Positions 42,781-51,207 of a DNA stretch of 64,000 bases are shown here, in pieces. The DNA lies in the NCBI RefSeq assembly GCF_022387135.1, contig NZ_CP092462.1, positions 806,001 through 870,000 of the forward strand, in the 5' to 3' direction. A program made the position numbers and the translations under genes. Positions within the stretch are counted from its first letter, which is position 1. Every line of letters starts with the position of its first letter. The notes beneath the pieces were generated by a model. That model had not been told where the DNA came from. It made no database searches and saw only the letters and a list, made by a program, of their open reading frames with translations. The stretch is from Comamonas sp. B21-038. Its GTDB lineage: Bacteria > Pseudomonadota > Gammaproteobacteria > Burkholderiales > Burkholderiaceae_C.

Positions 42781-45700
42781 TCACCGAAAATCCCGGCTCC
42801 GAATCCGCAGGCTGTCAAACCAATCCGACACATCCCGCAGCTGGTGCGCGATCAGGTTGCCGACCTCGCCGCTGCGCTGCCAGCGGCCTTGCACGGCCAG
42901 GAACTGGGCGTGCAGCAGCGCGTCGCGCTGGGCGCTGCGCAGGTGGGGCCAGCAGATGACTTGCAGGTTGCCGGTTTCGTCTTCCAGGGTGATGAAGATG
43001 ACGCCTTTGGCGGTGGGCGGCTGCTGGCGCAGGGTGACGATGCCGCAGGCGCGCACCCAGCTGCCGTCGCGGGCTTCGCGCAGCTCTGCCTGGGTTTGGA
43101 AGCGGTGGCGCTGCAGGCGCTCGCGCAGCAAGGCCATGGGGTGGCGGCGCAGGCTCAGGCCCAGCGCGGCATAGTCCCAGTGGATGTCTTCCTGCTCGCT
43201 GGCGGCGGGCAACTGTAGTTCGTCTTCGTCGATGGGGGCGGCGCGCAGCAGGCGGCTGTGGTGCAGCGGCGCGGAGGCCTGCCAGAGCTGGTTGCGGCGG
43301 TGGCCTTCGAGGCTGGCCAGTGCGTCGGCGGCGGCCAGGTACTTCATCGCCGGGGCATCGAGCTGGGCGCGGCGTGCCAGGTCCTGGGCGCTGACAAAGG
43401 GGGCGGCCTCGCGGGCCTGCAGCAGGCGCGCGGCCTGCGTCAGCTGCAGCTGCTTGACCAGGCGCAGGCCCAGGCGCACGGCGGGATAGGGGCCGCTGGA
43501 AGGCTCGGTGCTGCAGTCCATGCCGCTGTGCATCACATCGACGGGCAGTACCTGCACGCCATGGCGCTTGGCATCCTGGATCAGCTGGCTGTTGCTGTAA
43601 AAGCCCAGCGGCTGGCTGTTGATCATGGCCACCAGAAACTCGGCCGGGTAGTGGCATTTGATCCAGGCGCTGAAGTACACCAGGATCGCAAAGCTGGCGG
43701 CATGGCTTTCAGGGAAACCGTATTCCGAAAAGCCCTGGATCTGCTGAAAGATCGACTCGGCAAAGGCCTGCGAGTAGCCGTTGCCGGTCATGCCGTTGAT
43801 GATCTTGTCGTAGTACTTTTGCAGGGTGCCGGTGCGGCGCCAGGCCGCCATCGAGCGGCGCAGCTGGTCGGCCTCGCCGGCGCTGAAGCCAGCCGCATCG
43901 ATGGCGATCTGCATCACCTGCTCCTGGAAGATGGGCACGCCCAGGGTGCGCTCCAGCGCCGGGCGCAGCAGCTCGCTTTCATACTGCACTTTCTCCAGCC
44001 CCTGGCGGCGGCGCAGATAGGGGTGGACCATGCCGCCCTGGATGGGGCCGGGCCGCACCAGCGCGACCTCGATCACCAGGTCGTAGAACTTTCGCGGCCG
44101 CAGGCGCGGCAGCATGCTCATCTGGGCGCGGCTCTCGATCTGGAAGACGCCGATCGTGTCGGCCGCGCAGATCATGTCGTAGGTGGGTTCGTCGCCGTGC
44201 GGGATATCGCCCAGCGCAAAGCTGCGGCCCTGGCGTGCGCCCACCAGGTGCAGCATTTTTTGCAGCGCGGTGAGCATGCCCAGCGCCAGCACATCGACCT
44301 TGAGCAGGCCGACGGCATCGAGGTCGTCCTTGTCCCACTGGATGACGGTGCGGTTCTCCATGCTGGCGCGCTCGATCGGCACGATGCGCGAGAGCGGGCC
44401 CCGGGTGAGCACAAAGCCGCCCACATGCTGGGACAGGTGGCGCGGGAAATCGCGCAGGGTCTCGACCAGCTCCTGCAGCTGGCGCACGGCCAGGTCGCCC
44501 GCCTGCAGGCCGCACTGGGCCAGCGCTTCGGTCCGCAGCAGCTCGTCGTCCCAGCGCGAATGGTCGCGTGCCAGCAGGTCAATGCTGGGCAGCGCAAAGC
44601 CCAGCGCCTTGGCCACATCGCGGATCGCGGATTTGCGCCGGTAGCGGATGACCACGGCGGTGAGGCCGGCGCGGTGCAGGCCGTATTTCTTGTACAGGTA
44701 CTGGATGACCTCTTCGCGCCGGGCATGCTCGAAGTCCACATCGATATCGGGCGGCTCGTTGCGCTCCTTGCTGATGAAGCGCTCGAACAGCACCCGGGTC
44801 TTGTCTGGATCGACCTCAGTGATGTGCAGGCAATAGCAGACCGCCGAGTTGGCGGCCGAGCCCCGGCCCTGGCAGAGGATGTTCTTGCTGCGGGCAAAGC
44901 GCACGATGTCGTAGACGGTCAGAAAGTAGTGCTCGTACTGCAGCTCGGAGATCAGCGCCAGTTCTTTCTCCAGGGTGGCCTGCACCTTCGGTGGCGTGCC
45001 TTGCGGCCAGCGGCGGGCCGCCCCTTCGTAGCTGAGCTGGCGCAGGTAGGCCGCCGGTGTGAGCTGGGGCGGCACCACCTCGTCGGGGTACTGGTAGCGC
45101 AGCTCGGTCAGCGAGAACTGGCAGCGCGCTGCAATGCCCAAGCTAGCCTCCAGCAGATCGGGCGGGTACATCTGCGCCAGCCGCAGCCGGCTGCGCAGGT
45201 GCTGCTCGGCATTGGGCTGCAGCGCGTAGCCGCAGTCGGTCAGCGGTGTGCGCAGGCGGATGGCGGTCAGCACATCCTGCATGGGCTTGCGCGAGCGCAC
45301 ATGCATGTGCACATTGCCGGCGGCTACCAGCGGCGCGCCGCTGCTGCTGCCCGCTGCGCGCATCTGCGCCAGCCAGGCCTCGTCGCCCAGGCTGCGGTCC
45401 AGCTGCACGGCCAGCCAGCAGCGGCCGGCAAAGTGCTGCTGCAGCCAGGCGGCCTGGGCCTGGATTTGCGCTGGGCTGGCCTGGCGGCTGGGAGCCAGCA
45501 GCAGCAGGCAGTCTTGCAGCGCGCGCGGGTAGATGGCCGATTGCGCCAGCGCATAGCTGCCCTTGGGCGATTTGCGCCGCAGCTGGGTGATGAGGGCGCA
45601 GAGGTTGCCATAGCCATGCAGGTTGCAGGCCAGTGCCACCAGGGTGAAGGGGGGCGCAGCCGCATCGCTGGGCTGCACCTCGAACTGCGCGCCGACGATC

Positions 45701-45909
45701 AGCGGCAGCCCGCAGTCACTCGCTGCGACATGGGCACGCACGATGCCGGCGAGCGAGCATTCATCGGTCAGGGCCAGCGCGCGGTAGCCCTGGGCGTGGG
45801 CGCGCTCGACCAGCTCATGCGGGTGGCTGGCGCCGCGCAGAAAGCTGAAATTGCTCAGGCACCACAGCTCGGCGTAGTGGGGGATGGTGAGTTTGGGACG
45901 CGTGGCCAT
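42781..45909 (-). CDS. dnaE2: Error-prone DNA polymerase DnaE2/ImuC
   Basis: This 1042-residue alpha-type replicase of the DnaE2 class has an N-terminal PHP domain (LSNFSFLRGASHPHELVERA). The palm contains the catalytic aspartates in PPDIDVDFEHARREEVI near residue 385, and the SEYGFPESHAASFAILVYFSAW signature is downstream. It ends in the OB-fold region and a basic tail (RIRSRDFR). It is third in the imuA-imuB-dnaE2 cassette, 24 bases after imuB, and is expected to extend mismatched ends during SOS mutagenesis as the catalytic partner of ImuB. Control is by the LexA box upstream of imuA, since no separate promoter is seen in the short gaps. Confidence 0.93.
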   Translation of the reverse strand: MATRPKLTIPHYAELWCLSNFSFLRGASHPHELVERAHAQGYRALALTDECSLAGIVRAHVAASDCGLPLIVGAQFEVQPSDAAAPPFTLVALACNLHGYGNLCALITQLRRKSPKGSYALAQSAIYPRALQDCLLLLAPSRQASPAQIQAQAAWLQQHFAGRCWLAVQLDRSLGDEAWLAQMRAAGSSSGAPLVAAGNVHMHVRSRKPMQDVLTAIRLRTPLTDCGYALQPNAEQHLRSRLRLAQMYPPDLLEASLGIAARCQFSLTELRYQYPDEVVPPQLTPAAYLRQLSYEGAARRWPQGTPPKVQATLEKELALISELQYEHYFLTVYDIVRFARSKNILCQGRGSAANSAVCYCLHITEVDPDKTRVLFERFISKERNEPPDIDVDFEHARREEVIQYLYKKYGLHRAGLTAVVIRYRRKSAIRDVAKALGFALPSIDLLARDHSRWDDELLRTEALAQCGLQAGDLAVRQLQELVETLRDFPRHLSQHVGGFVLTRGPLSRIVPIERASMENRTVIQWDKDDLDAVGLLKVDVLALGMLTALQKMLHLVGARQGRSFALGDIPHGDEPTYDMICAADTIGVFQIESRAQMSMLPRLRPRKFYDLVIEVALVRPGPIQGGMVHPYLRRRQGLEKVQYESELLRPALERTLGVPIFQEQVMQIAIDAAGFSAGEADQLRRSMAAWRRTGTLQKYYDKIINGMTGNGYSQAFAESIFQQIQGFSEYGFPESHAASFAILVYFSAWIKCHYPAEFLVAMINSQPLGFYSNSQLIQDAKRHGVQVLPVDVMHSGMDCSTEPSSGPYPAVRLGLRLVKQLQLTQAARLLQAREAAPFVSAQDLARRAQLDAPAMKYLAAADALASLEGHRRNQLWQASAPLHHSRLLRAAPIDEDELQLPAASEQEDIHWDYAALGLSLRRHPMALLRERLQRHRFQTQAELREARDGSWVRACGIVTLRQQPPTAKGVIFITLEDETGNLQVICWPHLRSAQRDALLHAQFLAVQGRWQRSGEVGNLIAHQLRDVSDWFDSLRIRSRDFR

Positions 45910-45933
45910 GGCTCTAGACGGGTGCAGCGCTGC

Positions 45934-47463
45934 TCAGGCAAAACGGCCATGCAGAAACCAGGCGCCGCTGTTGGCGGACAAGCGGGTGTGGAAGATCCAC
46001 AGCAAGCCGGCATGCGGGCTGTGGGCGACCCAGTAATCGCGCAGCGCGGTGTGGGCGGTTTGGGTGATGGGGGCGGGTTTGGGCGGGCTTTCGCGGTCAT
46101 TGCGGTGATCGCGGTGATCGCGGTGGTCGCTGCCGGGGGCCGCCTCGTCGATGTGGGTGTCTCCATCCGCATCGCTCACCGGCAAAAAGCCGGGGCTGCG
46201 GTGCCACCAGCCGCCTTCAATGCGTTGCGGGCCGAGCAGCAATTGCAAGGGGCCGTGGTAGAGCGGCCGGCTCTGCTTGTCCTGCAGCAGTTGCAGCGGC
46301 GTGGGCAGCAAGAAGCTGGGTTGGGCAAGGGGCGGCACATGGAGTGGTACATGGGGCTGTGCAGCGGGTGGGGCGGCCTTGGCCTTGCCGGCGGGCTGCG
46401 CGGGCAGCCACTGCACCTGCCACTCGGGGCGGTGGTCGGGCCGCAATAGCGGGCGCTGCACCTGGTCGGCACCCAGGCGGGCGGTGATGCGTTCCAGCAC
46501 CTGCTCCAGGCTTTCGCCATCGGCGGTTTTGTCAGGCAGCAGGCTGGCGCTGCGCTCTTGCAGCGCTTCGGGCGTATCGGCATGCAGGCTCAGCTCGCCC
46601 ACTGGGGCTTGCAGTTCCACATGGGCCAGGTGCTCCTGCAGCAGGCGGCACAGGTGCTGCAGATCGCGCGTGGTGCTGGCGGTATGGATGGTCAGCTCGC
46701 CGCCATCGCCCACATGGCGGGAGCGCATCGCATCGTGGCACCAGCGCAGCCGGAAGCTGCGCACGCCTGCACGCTGCGCCGCCAGCCAGCCGCACAGCTG
46801 CAGCAGCAGGTGGCGCGCACCCTGCATCAGCGCATCGGCCTGGTCGATGCGCATGGGCAGCTCCAGCCGGGCATCGAAACGGGCAGGCAGGCTGATCCAG
46901 GAGTAGCGGTCGGGCAGCAGGCCATGGGCCTGGTCGAGGGCGGTCAGGATGCCGGTATCCATGCGCCGGGCCAGCGCCCCCCGGGGCAGTGCATGGACGG
47001 CGCCCAGGCTCTGGCAGCCCAGCTGGCTCAGCAGCTCGGCATGCCGGGCCACCGCATCGATGGAATGCAGCGGCAAAGGGGCCAGCACCTGCGGCAGCGG
47101 CTGGCCCATGCCGTGGCGGATACCGCAGCGCGCCAGCGCAATCGCGGCCAGGCTGGTGGGGGCCCAACTGATGGCTTGCACGCCCAGCTCGCGGCTCTCG
47201 CGCAGCAGGCGCCGGGCCAGTGGCTGGCGTCCGCCAAACAGGCGCTCGCTGGCCGACAGCTCCAGCACCAGTGCATCGCCAAAAACCGTGTCCGATGGCA
47301 CGCAGGCCAGGCGCGGCGTGAACTGCTGCGCCCACAGCGCCAGGCCTTGCATATCGGCCAAGGGTGTGGCGTGGGCAGCTTCAGTGGAGCAGGCTGGACT
47401 GGCGCGCGCGCTGGCTGCGGGGCAGGGGAAGTGGGGCAGCAGGGCGGCCCAGATCGGTGTCAT
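45934..47463 (-). CDS. imuB: ImuB, Y-family polymerase-like mutasome scaffold
   Basis: This 509-residue Y-family-like protein lacks the catalytic acidic residues of active polymerases, as ImuB does. It links DnaE2 to the beta clamp during induced mutagenesis. The N-terminus IWAALLPHFP, the LELSASERLFGG segment and the C-terminal RIEGGWWHRSP and LLWIFHTRLSANSGAWFLHGRFA are typical of ImuB. I do not see an obvious clamp-binding QLxLF motif. A short tandem repeat encodes DHRDHRDHR near residue 415, an insertion-like linker. The ATG at 47463 lies within the end of imuA, an overlap of 83 bases, and was chosen for its match to ImuB N-termini. Confidence 0.88.
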   Translation of the reverse strand: MTPIWAALLPHFPCPAASARASPACSTEAAHATPLADMQGLALWAQQFTPRLACVPSDTVFGDALVLELSASERLFGGRQPLARRLLRESRELGVQAISWAPTSLAAIALARCGIRHGMGQPLPQVLAPLPLHSIDAVARHAELLSQLGCQSLGAVHALPRGALARRMDTGILTALDQAHGLLPDRYSWISLPARFDARLELPMRIDQADALMQGARHLLLQLCGWLAAQRAGVRSFRLRWCHDAMRSRHVGDGGELTIHTASTTRDLQHLCRLLQEHLAHVELQAPVGELSLHADTPEALQERSASLLPDKTADGESLEQVLERITARLGADQVQRPLLRPDHRPEWQVQWLPAQPAGKAKAAPPAAQPHVPLHVPPLAQPSFLLPTPLQLLQDKQSRPLYHGPLQLLLGPQRIEGGWWHRSPGFLPVSDADGDTHIDEAAPGSDHRDHRDHRNDRESPPKPAPITQTAHTALRDYWVAHSPHAGLLWIFHTRLSANSGAWFLHGRFA

Positions 47464-48208
47464 GGTATGGCAAGCTAAGGGCAGTGTTGGAGGATGAAAC
47501 GGAAACGGCAGCGGTGGCCGGTTGGGGCAGCGGCACGGTGCCAGGCCACAGCCGGGCGGGCAGCACGGCTTGCAGGCTGGGCGGCACGGCAGGCAGCTCC
47601 AGCGTGCCCTGGTGCACGGGGCCCCGGCGTTTGAGCAGCTGCAGCTGCAGTGACCACGGCTGGCTGCTGCGCACCAGCAGCCGCAACGGGGCGGCGGAGG
47701 CCTGGTGCTGGCTGCTCTCGGGTCGAAAGACAAAGACGGGCCCTTCAAACTGCTGGGCACTGATTTGCAAGCGGCGTATCTGCTCGGGCTGCACCTGGGG
47801 CAGCCAGGCCAGCAAGGCCGCTGCGGCATTGGCTTTGAGCAGTTGCTCCAGCGCCCAGAGCTGGTCTTGCGGGCGGCTGCTGTGTATCCATACCAGTTGC
47901 CCGGGCGCCAGGCCGCTCTGGGCCAGCCCGCTGGCGTGGGGCGGCAGTGGCGGGCCCAGCGCGATGACGGGCTTGTGCGCTGGGCACTGCTGCAGGCCTC
48001 GGCCGGTCAGGCGCCACTCCAAGGTGCCGGCCTGGGGTTGCAGCACCTCGGTCAGGCACTGGCTGGGCCAGCCCTTGCCAGGCAGCTCGGCATCGAGTGC
48101 ATCCCAGCCGGTGGGGATGCCCGCCATCGGCGCGCGCACCATGTGATCGCCCCGCCAGAGCTGGGCGTTCACCGCGGGCGGCAAGGACAGGGCATCGAGT
48201 TTGGGCAT
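47381..48208 (-). CDS. imuA: ImuA, RecA/SulA-like mutasome protein
   Basis: This 275-residue protein is a RecA-like fold without a functional Walker A (IPTGWDALDAELPGKGWPSQ marks the place). It includes WIHSSRPQDQLWALEQLLKANAAAALLAW and continues into a variable Pro/Ser-rich C-terminus. ImuA works with ImuB and DnaE2 in SOS mutagenesis, perhaps linking RecA filaments to the mutasome. It is first in the operon and has a LexA box a few bases before its start codon. The C-terminal 27 residues overlap the imuB coding sequence. Confidence 0.9.
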   Translation of the reverse strand: MPKLDALSLPPAVNAQLWRGDHMVRAPMAGIPTGWDALDAELPGKGWPSQCLTEVLQPQAGTLEWRLTGRGLQQCPAHKPVIALGPPLPPHASGLAQSGLAPGQLVWIHSSRPQDQLWALEQLLKANAAAALLAWLPQVQPEQIRRLQISAQQFEGPVFVFRPESSQHQASAAPLRLLVRSSQPWSLQLQLLKRRGPVHQGTLELPAVPPSLQAVLPARLWPGTVPLPQPATAAVSVSSSNTALSLPYHDTDLGRPAAPLPLPRSQRARQSSLLH

Positions 48209-48217
48209 GGCAAATAA

Positions 48218-48233
48218 CTGTATATATGTACAG
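48218..48233 (-). promoter_or_regulatory. LexA (SOS) box of the imuA-imuB-dnaE2 operon
   Basis: The 16 bases ctgtatatatgtacag match the LexA consensus CTGT-N8-ACAG exactly. The box ends ten bases before the imuA start codon at 48208, so LexA would block transcription initiation. It predicts DNA-damage induction of the whole mutasome operon. Confidence 0.92.
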
Positions 48234-48378
48234 TATAAGAGCTAGCGCAGCGGCAATGTGTAACAAGCGCCGGGCAAGCCGTGGGCGACTGGGCTGGAAA
48301 GTGAGTGTCTGCCTTTCAAAACAACCCCCTGCAGCTTTCTTTTGAAGCTGACAGCCAGCCCGGGTAAGATCGCGGTAC

Positions 48379-49422
48379 ATGCAAATACCAGAACCCCACG
48401 ACTCTGCCGACCGCCCTGCGCCGCCGTCTTCTGCCGCCTCTGCACGGCGTGCGGCGGTGGTCGATGGGGTGGCCGTCGATGGCCTGACGCCAGTGCCGCA
48501 TCTGGAGCGCAAGGCCGGGGCATTGCTGCTGTTTACCCTGCTGCTGATCCTGGGCTCGGCCTTTTATCTGATGTATGCGCGCGGCGTCTTCGAGCCCAAG
48601 CAGTCGCTGATCCTGACGGCCGATGATTCCGAGGGTGTCTCCATCGGTCTGGACATGACCTTCTCCGGCTTTGCGATTGGCAAGGTCAGCAAGATCGAGC
48701 TGGCGCCCGATGGCACGGTGCGCATCCATGTGGATGTGCCCGAGAAAGATGCGCACTGGTTGCGCAGCAGCAGTGTGTTCACGCTGGTCAAGGGCCTGGT
48801 GGGGGGCACGACGATCAAGGCCTACTCGGGCATTCTGGACGACCCGCAGCTGGAGGATGGCGCGGTGCGCGCGGTGCTGTCGGGCGATGCGACGGCCGAG
48901 CTGCCGCAGCTGATGAGCAATGCACGCCAGCTGCTGGAGAACCTGAACATGATGACCTCGGCCGGCTCGGCCTTGGGTGGCACCCTGGAGCAGCTGCGTG
49001 ATCTGAGCACCAAGCTCAACGGCCCCAGCGGCGCGCTGGGCGTGGTGATGGGTGGGGATGCCGAGGCGCGCAAGATATCGCAGACCCTGGACCGCACCAA
49101 CCAGCTGCTGGCGCGCCTCGATGGCCTGGCCAAGAATGCCGACAAGCAGGTGTTTGGTGCCGATGGCGTGATGCCCGAAGTGCGCGCCACGGTGCAGCAA
49201 CTCAATGCCGTGCTCGGCGATGTGCGCGGCAGCCTGAAGAAGGTGGATGCGGTGCTGGTAGAGGCCCAGGCCGTGGGCGCCAATGCCAAGGATGCCACCA
49301 GCCAGCTGGGTGATTTGCGTGCCGATGTGGAGGCCAATCTGCGCAAGGTCGAAGGCATGCTGACCGAACTGAACCGCAAATGGCCGTTTGCCAAAAAGGA
49401 TGCCGAGGTGCGACTGCCATGA
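48379..49422 (+). CDS. MlaD/MCE-domain protein
   Basis: This 347-residue protein has a cytoplasmic N-terminus, one membrane helix at about residues 47-66 and a single MCE domain (residues about 70-160, MTFSGFAIGKVSKIEL and KGLVGGTTIKAYSGI). A long alpha-helical C-terminal part follows. MCE proteins form hexameric rings or tunnels for lipid movement between the membranes. The usual MlaE permease, MlaF ATPase and MlaC neighbours are not present here, so this is an orphan. The ATG of a lipoprotein gene overlaps its stop (ATGA), so the pair is coupled. An ATGC start follows the divergent imuA promoter region. Confidence 0.8.
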   Translation: MQIPEPHDSADRPAPPSSAASARRAAVVDGVAVDGLTPVPHLERKAGALLLFTLLLILGSAFYLMYARGVFEPKQSLILTADDSEGVSIGLDMTFSGFAIGKVSKIELAPDGTVRIHVDVPEKDAHWLRSSSVFTLVKGLVGGTTIKAYSGILDDPQLEDGAVRAVLSGDATAELPQLMSNARQLLENLNMMTSAGSALGGTLEQLRDLSTKLNGPSGALGVVMGGDAEARKISQTLDRTNQLLARLDGLAKNADKQVFGADGVMPEVRATVQQLNAVLGDVRGSLKKVDAVLVEAQAVGANAKDATSQLGDLRADVEANLRKVEGMLTELNRKWPFAKKDAEVRLP

Positions 49423-50099
49423 GTACCGCGATTGCCATCACCGCCCGCTTGGCCGCAGCCTTGCTGGCCGCCGCTGTGCTGGGCGGCTGCGCCAGCGGCA
49501 AGAAGGCGCCCGACTGGGCGGTCAACGAACAGGGTGCTGCCGAACGCGCGACCGATGCCTACCTGTCAGGCAACCAACGGGTGGCGGAGGCCGAATGGCG
49601 GCGTGCGCGTGACGAGGTGAGCCGCACGGCCCGGCCCGATCTGCTGGCCCGGCTGGAGCTGGCGCGCTGCGCTGCACAGGTAGCCGCCTTGGAGGCTGCC
49701 CCTTGCACGGGCTTTGAAGCCGTGGCCCAGGATGCTGCCGATGCCGAGCAGGCCTATGCCCGCTATCTGCAGGGCCAGTTGGCTGCTGGCGATGTGGCGC
49801 TGCTGCCCAAGGCCCAGCAGGCAGTGGCGCCGCTGGCGCCTGAGCAAGCAGCCGCTGCGCTGGCCGCTATGGAAGACCCACTGTCGCGCCTGGTCGCGGC
49901 CGGCGTGCTGGCGGTGCGCGGACCGGTGCCGATGGCGGTCGTCACCCAGGCGGTCGATACCGCCTCGGCCCAAGGGTGGCGCCGTGCCGTGATGGCCTGG
50001 CTGATCAACCAGCAGCGCCTGGCGCGCGCGTTGGGCGATACGGCACTGGCCGACCAAGTGCAGCGCCGCCTGGACCTGCTGCAGGCCACGCAGAAGTAA
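49419..50099 (+). CDS. Lipoprotein of unknown function linked to the MCE protein
   Basis: This 226-residue exported protein has the lipobox LGGC (lipidated cysteine near residue 24). Its mature part is rich in Ala, Gln and Leu helices (LLARLELARCAAQVAALEAAP, VAPLAPEQAAAALAAM) without any recognised domain. Two further cysteines lie at about residues 88 and 98. It overlaps the MCE gene by four bases and is likely its partner at the outer membrane, analogous in position to PqiC-type lipoproteins although no sequence similarity to them is apparent to me. Confidence 0.6.
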   Translation: MSTAIAITARLAAALLAAAVLGGCASGKKAPDWAVNEQGAAERATDAYLSGNQRVAEAEWRRARDEVSRTARPDLLARLELARCAAQVAALEAAPCTGFEAVAQDAADAEQAYARYLQGQLAAGDVALLPKAQQAVAPLAPEQAAAALAAMEDPLSRLVAAGVLAVRGPVPMAVVTQAVDTASAQGWRRAVMAWLINQQRLARALGDTALADQVQRRLDLLQATQK

Positions 50100-50128
50100 G
50101 CCAGCAGCCGCTACAGCGCTGCATCCAC

Positions 50129-50368
50129 TCAGACTGACTGGCTCGTCGTCGTATCGGGCGCTGGCTCTGGCTGCGTGCCGGGGTAAGGGTGCTCGGGGTT
50201 GCCGGGGTAGGGGTGCGCCGGCTCGCTGGGATAGGGGTGCTGCGGGTTGCCTGGGTAGGGGTGCAAAGGGCTGGGCTCATACGTGCCCGGCTCACCAGGC
50301 GCCGGCTGCGGCTGGCCGGGAATGGGGGGCTGGGCAGGGGACGGACTGGGCTCGTAGGGTTGGGGCAT
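50129..50368 (-). CDS. Small Pro-rich protein with HPYP repeats
   Basis: This 79-residue protein starts after a strong CCAGGAGAGCC ribosome-binding site. About one third of its residues are proline. The words HPYPG-P, HPYPSEP and similar recur at four places in the second half, with EPSP and PQPAPGEP before them, and there is no signal peptide or cysteine. The strong start signal and regular repeats argue for a real gene. The protein is probably disordered. It is one of two unrelated-looking small Pro-rich proteins in this area (see 51208). No function is known. Confidence 0.6.
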   Translation of the reverse strand: MPQPYEPSPSPAQPPIPGQPQPAPGEPGTYEPSPLHPYPGNPQHPYPSEPAHPYPGNPEHPYPGTQPEPAPDTTTSQSV

Positions 50369-50618
50369 GGTGGCTCTCCTGGTGCAGCTGGTGGAGCCGC
50401 TGGCGCACCGGCGCATACGGCTGGATTCAGCATGGGGCAAAAGCCCAGTGTTGCAAGCGCAGGGGCCAGGCCGTGTAGGTCTGCGTAGCGCGCGGGGGTA
50501 CGCCCAGTGCCGTTACGCCATGTGTGAAGCGGAACAATGTATTGGGAAGCGTTTTTCCGACAGGCAGCGCTGTGCGCCAGGGCTACTCTGAAAGCCTGTT
50601 CAGCGATTGGAGGACGCC

Positions 50619-50747
50619 ATGCGCCACCTGCACCCCATGTTTCTCGCCCTGGTAGGGGCCCAGGCCCAGAAGCCCGTTCCCACCACCCCCAAGAAGCCAC
50701 GGCCAGGCGGCGGTGGCCCGCCCGCCGATGGTGACCCTTCCCAATGA
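50619..50747 (+). CDS. Putative 42-residue protein, Pro/Gly-rich tail
   Basis: A GGAGG Shine-Dalgarno element sits six bases before the ATG. The protein begins with a short hydrophobic stretch (MFLALVGAQAQ at residues 7-17), then a basic Pro/Lys/Gly-rich tail ending DGDPSQ. The signal-peptide-like start could direct export or membrane insertion. The reading frame is short enough that chance cannot be excluded, but the ribosome-binding site is strong. Confidence 0.4.
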   Translation: MRHLHPMFLALVGAQAQKPVPTTPKKPRPGGGGPPADGDPSQ

Positions 50748-50839
50748 CGGAGCCCTGCAACGCGGTGGGGCCATGACCACGGGCCGCCCGTACCGCCTCC
50801 GTCCTCATCCCTGCCTGCACCCACCCAAGGAGTTTTGTG

Positions 50840-51160
50840 ATGCCCCAAGGAGATAAATCCGCTTATACCGATAAGCAAAAACGCATGGCTCGCCATATCG
50901 AGAAAAGCTACGAGAAAAAAGGCGTCTCGGAAGACGAGGCTGCCTCACGCGCCTGGGCCACGGTGAACAAGGAAACCGGTGGCGGCAAGCGCTCCGGATC
51001 CGGCCGGGGCAAGGCAACAAGGCCGGGCTCGCAGCTCGCAGCCGCGCGCTCGGCAGCCGCCAAGAAAGCCGCCGCCAGCCGCAGCCCCGAGGCACGATCC
51101 GCATCGGCTAAAAAAGCAGCGGCCACCCGCAAGCGCAACGCCGCTGCCAAGAAGAACTAA
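50840..51160 (+). CDS. Small basic protein, plasmid-stabilization-like N-terminus with histone-H1-like tail
   Basis: This 106-residue protein has a conserved start of the type QGDKSAYTDKQKRMARHIEK and then AASRAWATVNKETGGGKRSG, found in small stress or DNA-associated proteins often named plasmid stabilization protein. Its last 45 residues are Ala/Lys/Arg-rich (ARSAAAKKAAA, ASAKKAAATRKRNA), like the C-terminal tails of bacterial histone-H1-like proteins, so nonspecific nucleic-acid binding is likely. The ATG at 50840 follows AAGGAG, with a GTG three bases earlier as the alternative. A strong hairpin follows the stop. Confidence 0.75.
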   Translation: MPQGDKSAYTDKQKRMARHIEKSYEKKGVSEDEAASRAWATVNKETGGGKRSGSGRGKATRPGSQLAAARSAAAKKAAASRSPEARSASAKKAAATRKRNAAAKKN

Positions 51161-51161
51161 G

Positions 51162-51196
51162 AACAGGCCAGCCACCGGGTGGTGTGCTGGCCTGTT
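51162..51196. terminator. Strong hairpin between convergent small genes
   Basis: Perfect 11-bp arms aacaggccagc/gctggcctgtt with an inner CACC/GGTG pairing follow the basic-protein gene by one base and precede the convergent Pro-rich gene end. A clear T-run is lacking, so it could be a bidirectional transcript end or an mRNA-stabilising structure. Confidence 0.6.
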
Positions 51197-51207
51197 GCGT
51201 TGCCGGT

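Noticed and set aside
42601..43218. A 205-residue plus-strand frame over the start of the minus-strand dnaE2 end
   Set aside because: It overlaps the conserved C-terminal end of DnaE2 and has no supporting features.
46095..46140. The short repeat behind DHRDHRDHR in imuB as a mobile or CRISPR-like repeat
   Set aside because: Three in-frame copies of nine bases inside a coding sequence fit simple slippage. There are no spacers and no other copies.
43258..46449. A 1063-residue plus-strand frame opposite dnaE2 and imuB
   Set aside because: DnaE2 and ImuB motifs on the minus strand are unmistakable, and the plus-strand product is low-complexity shadow sequence.
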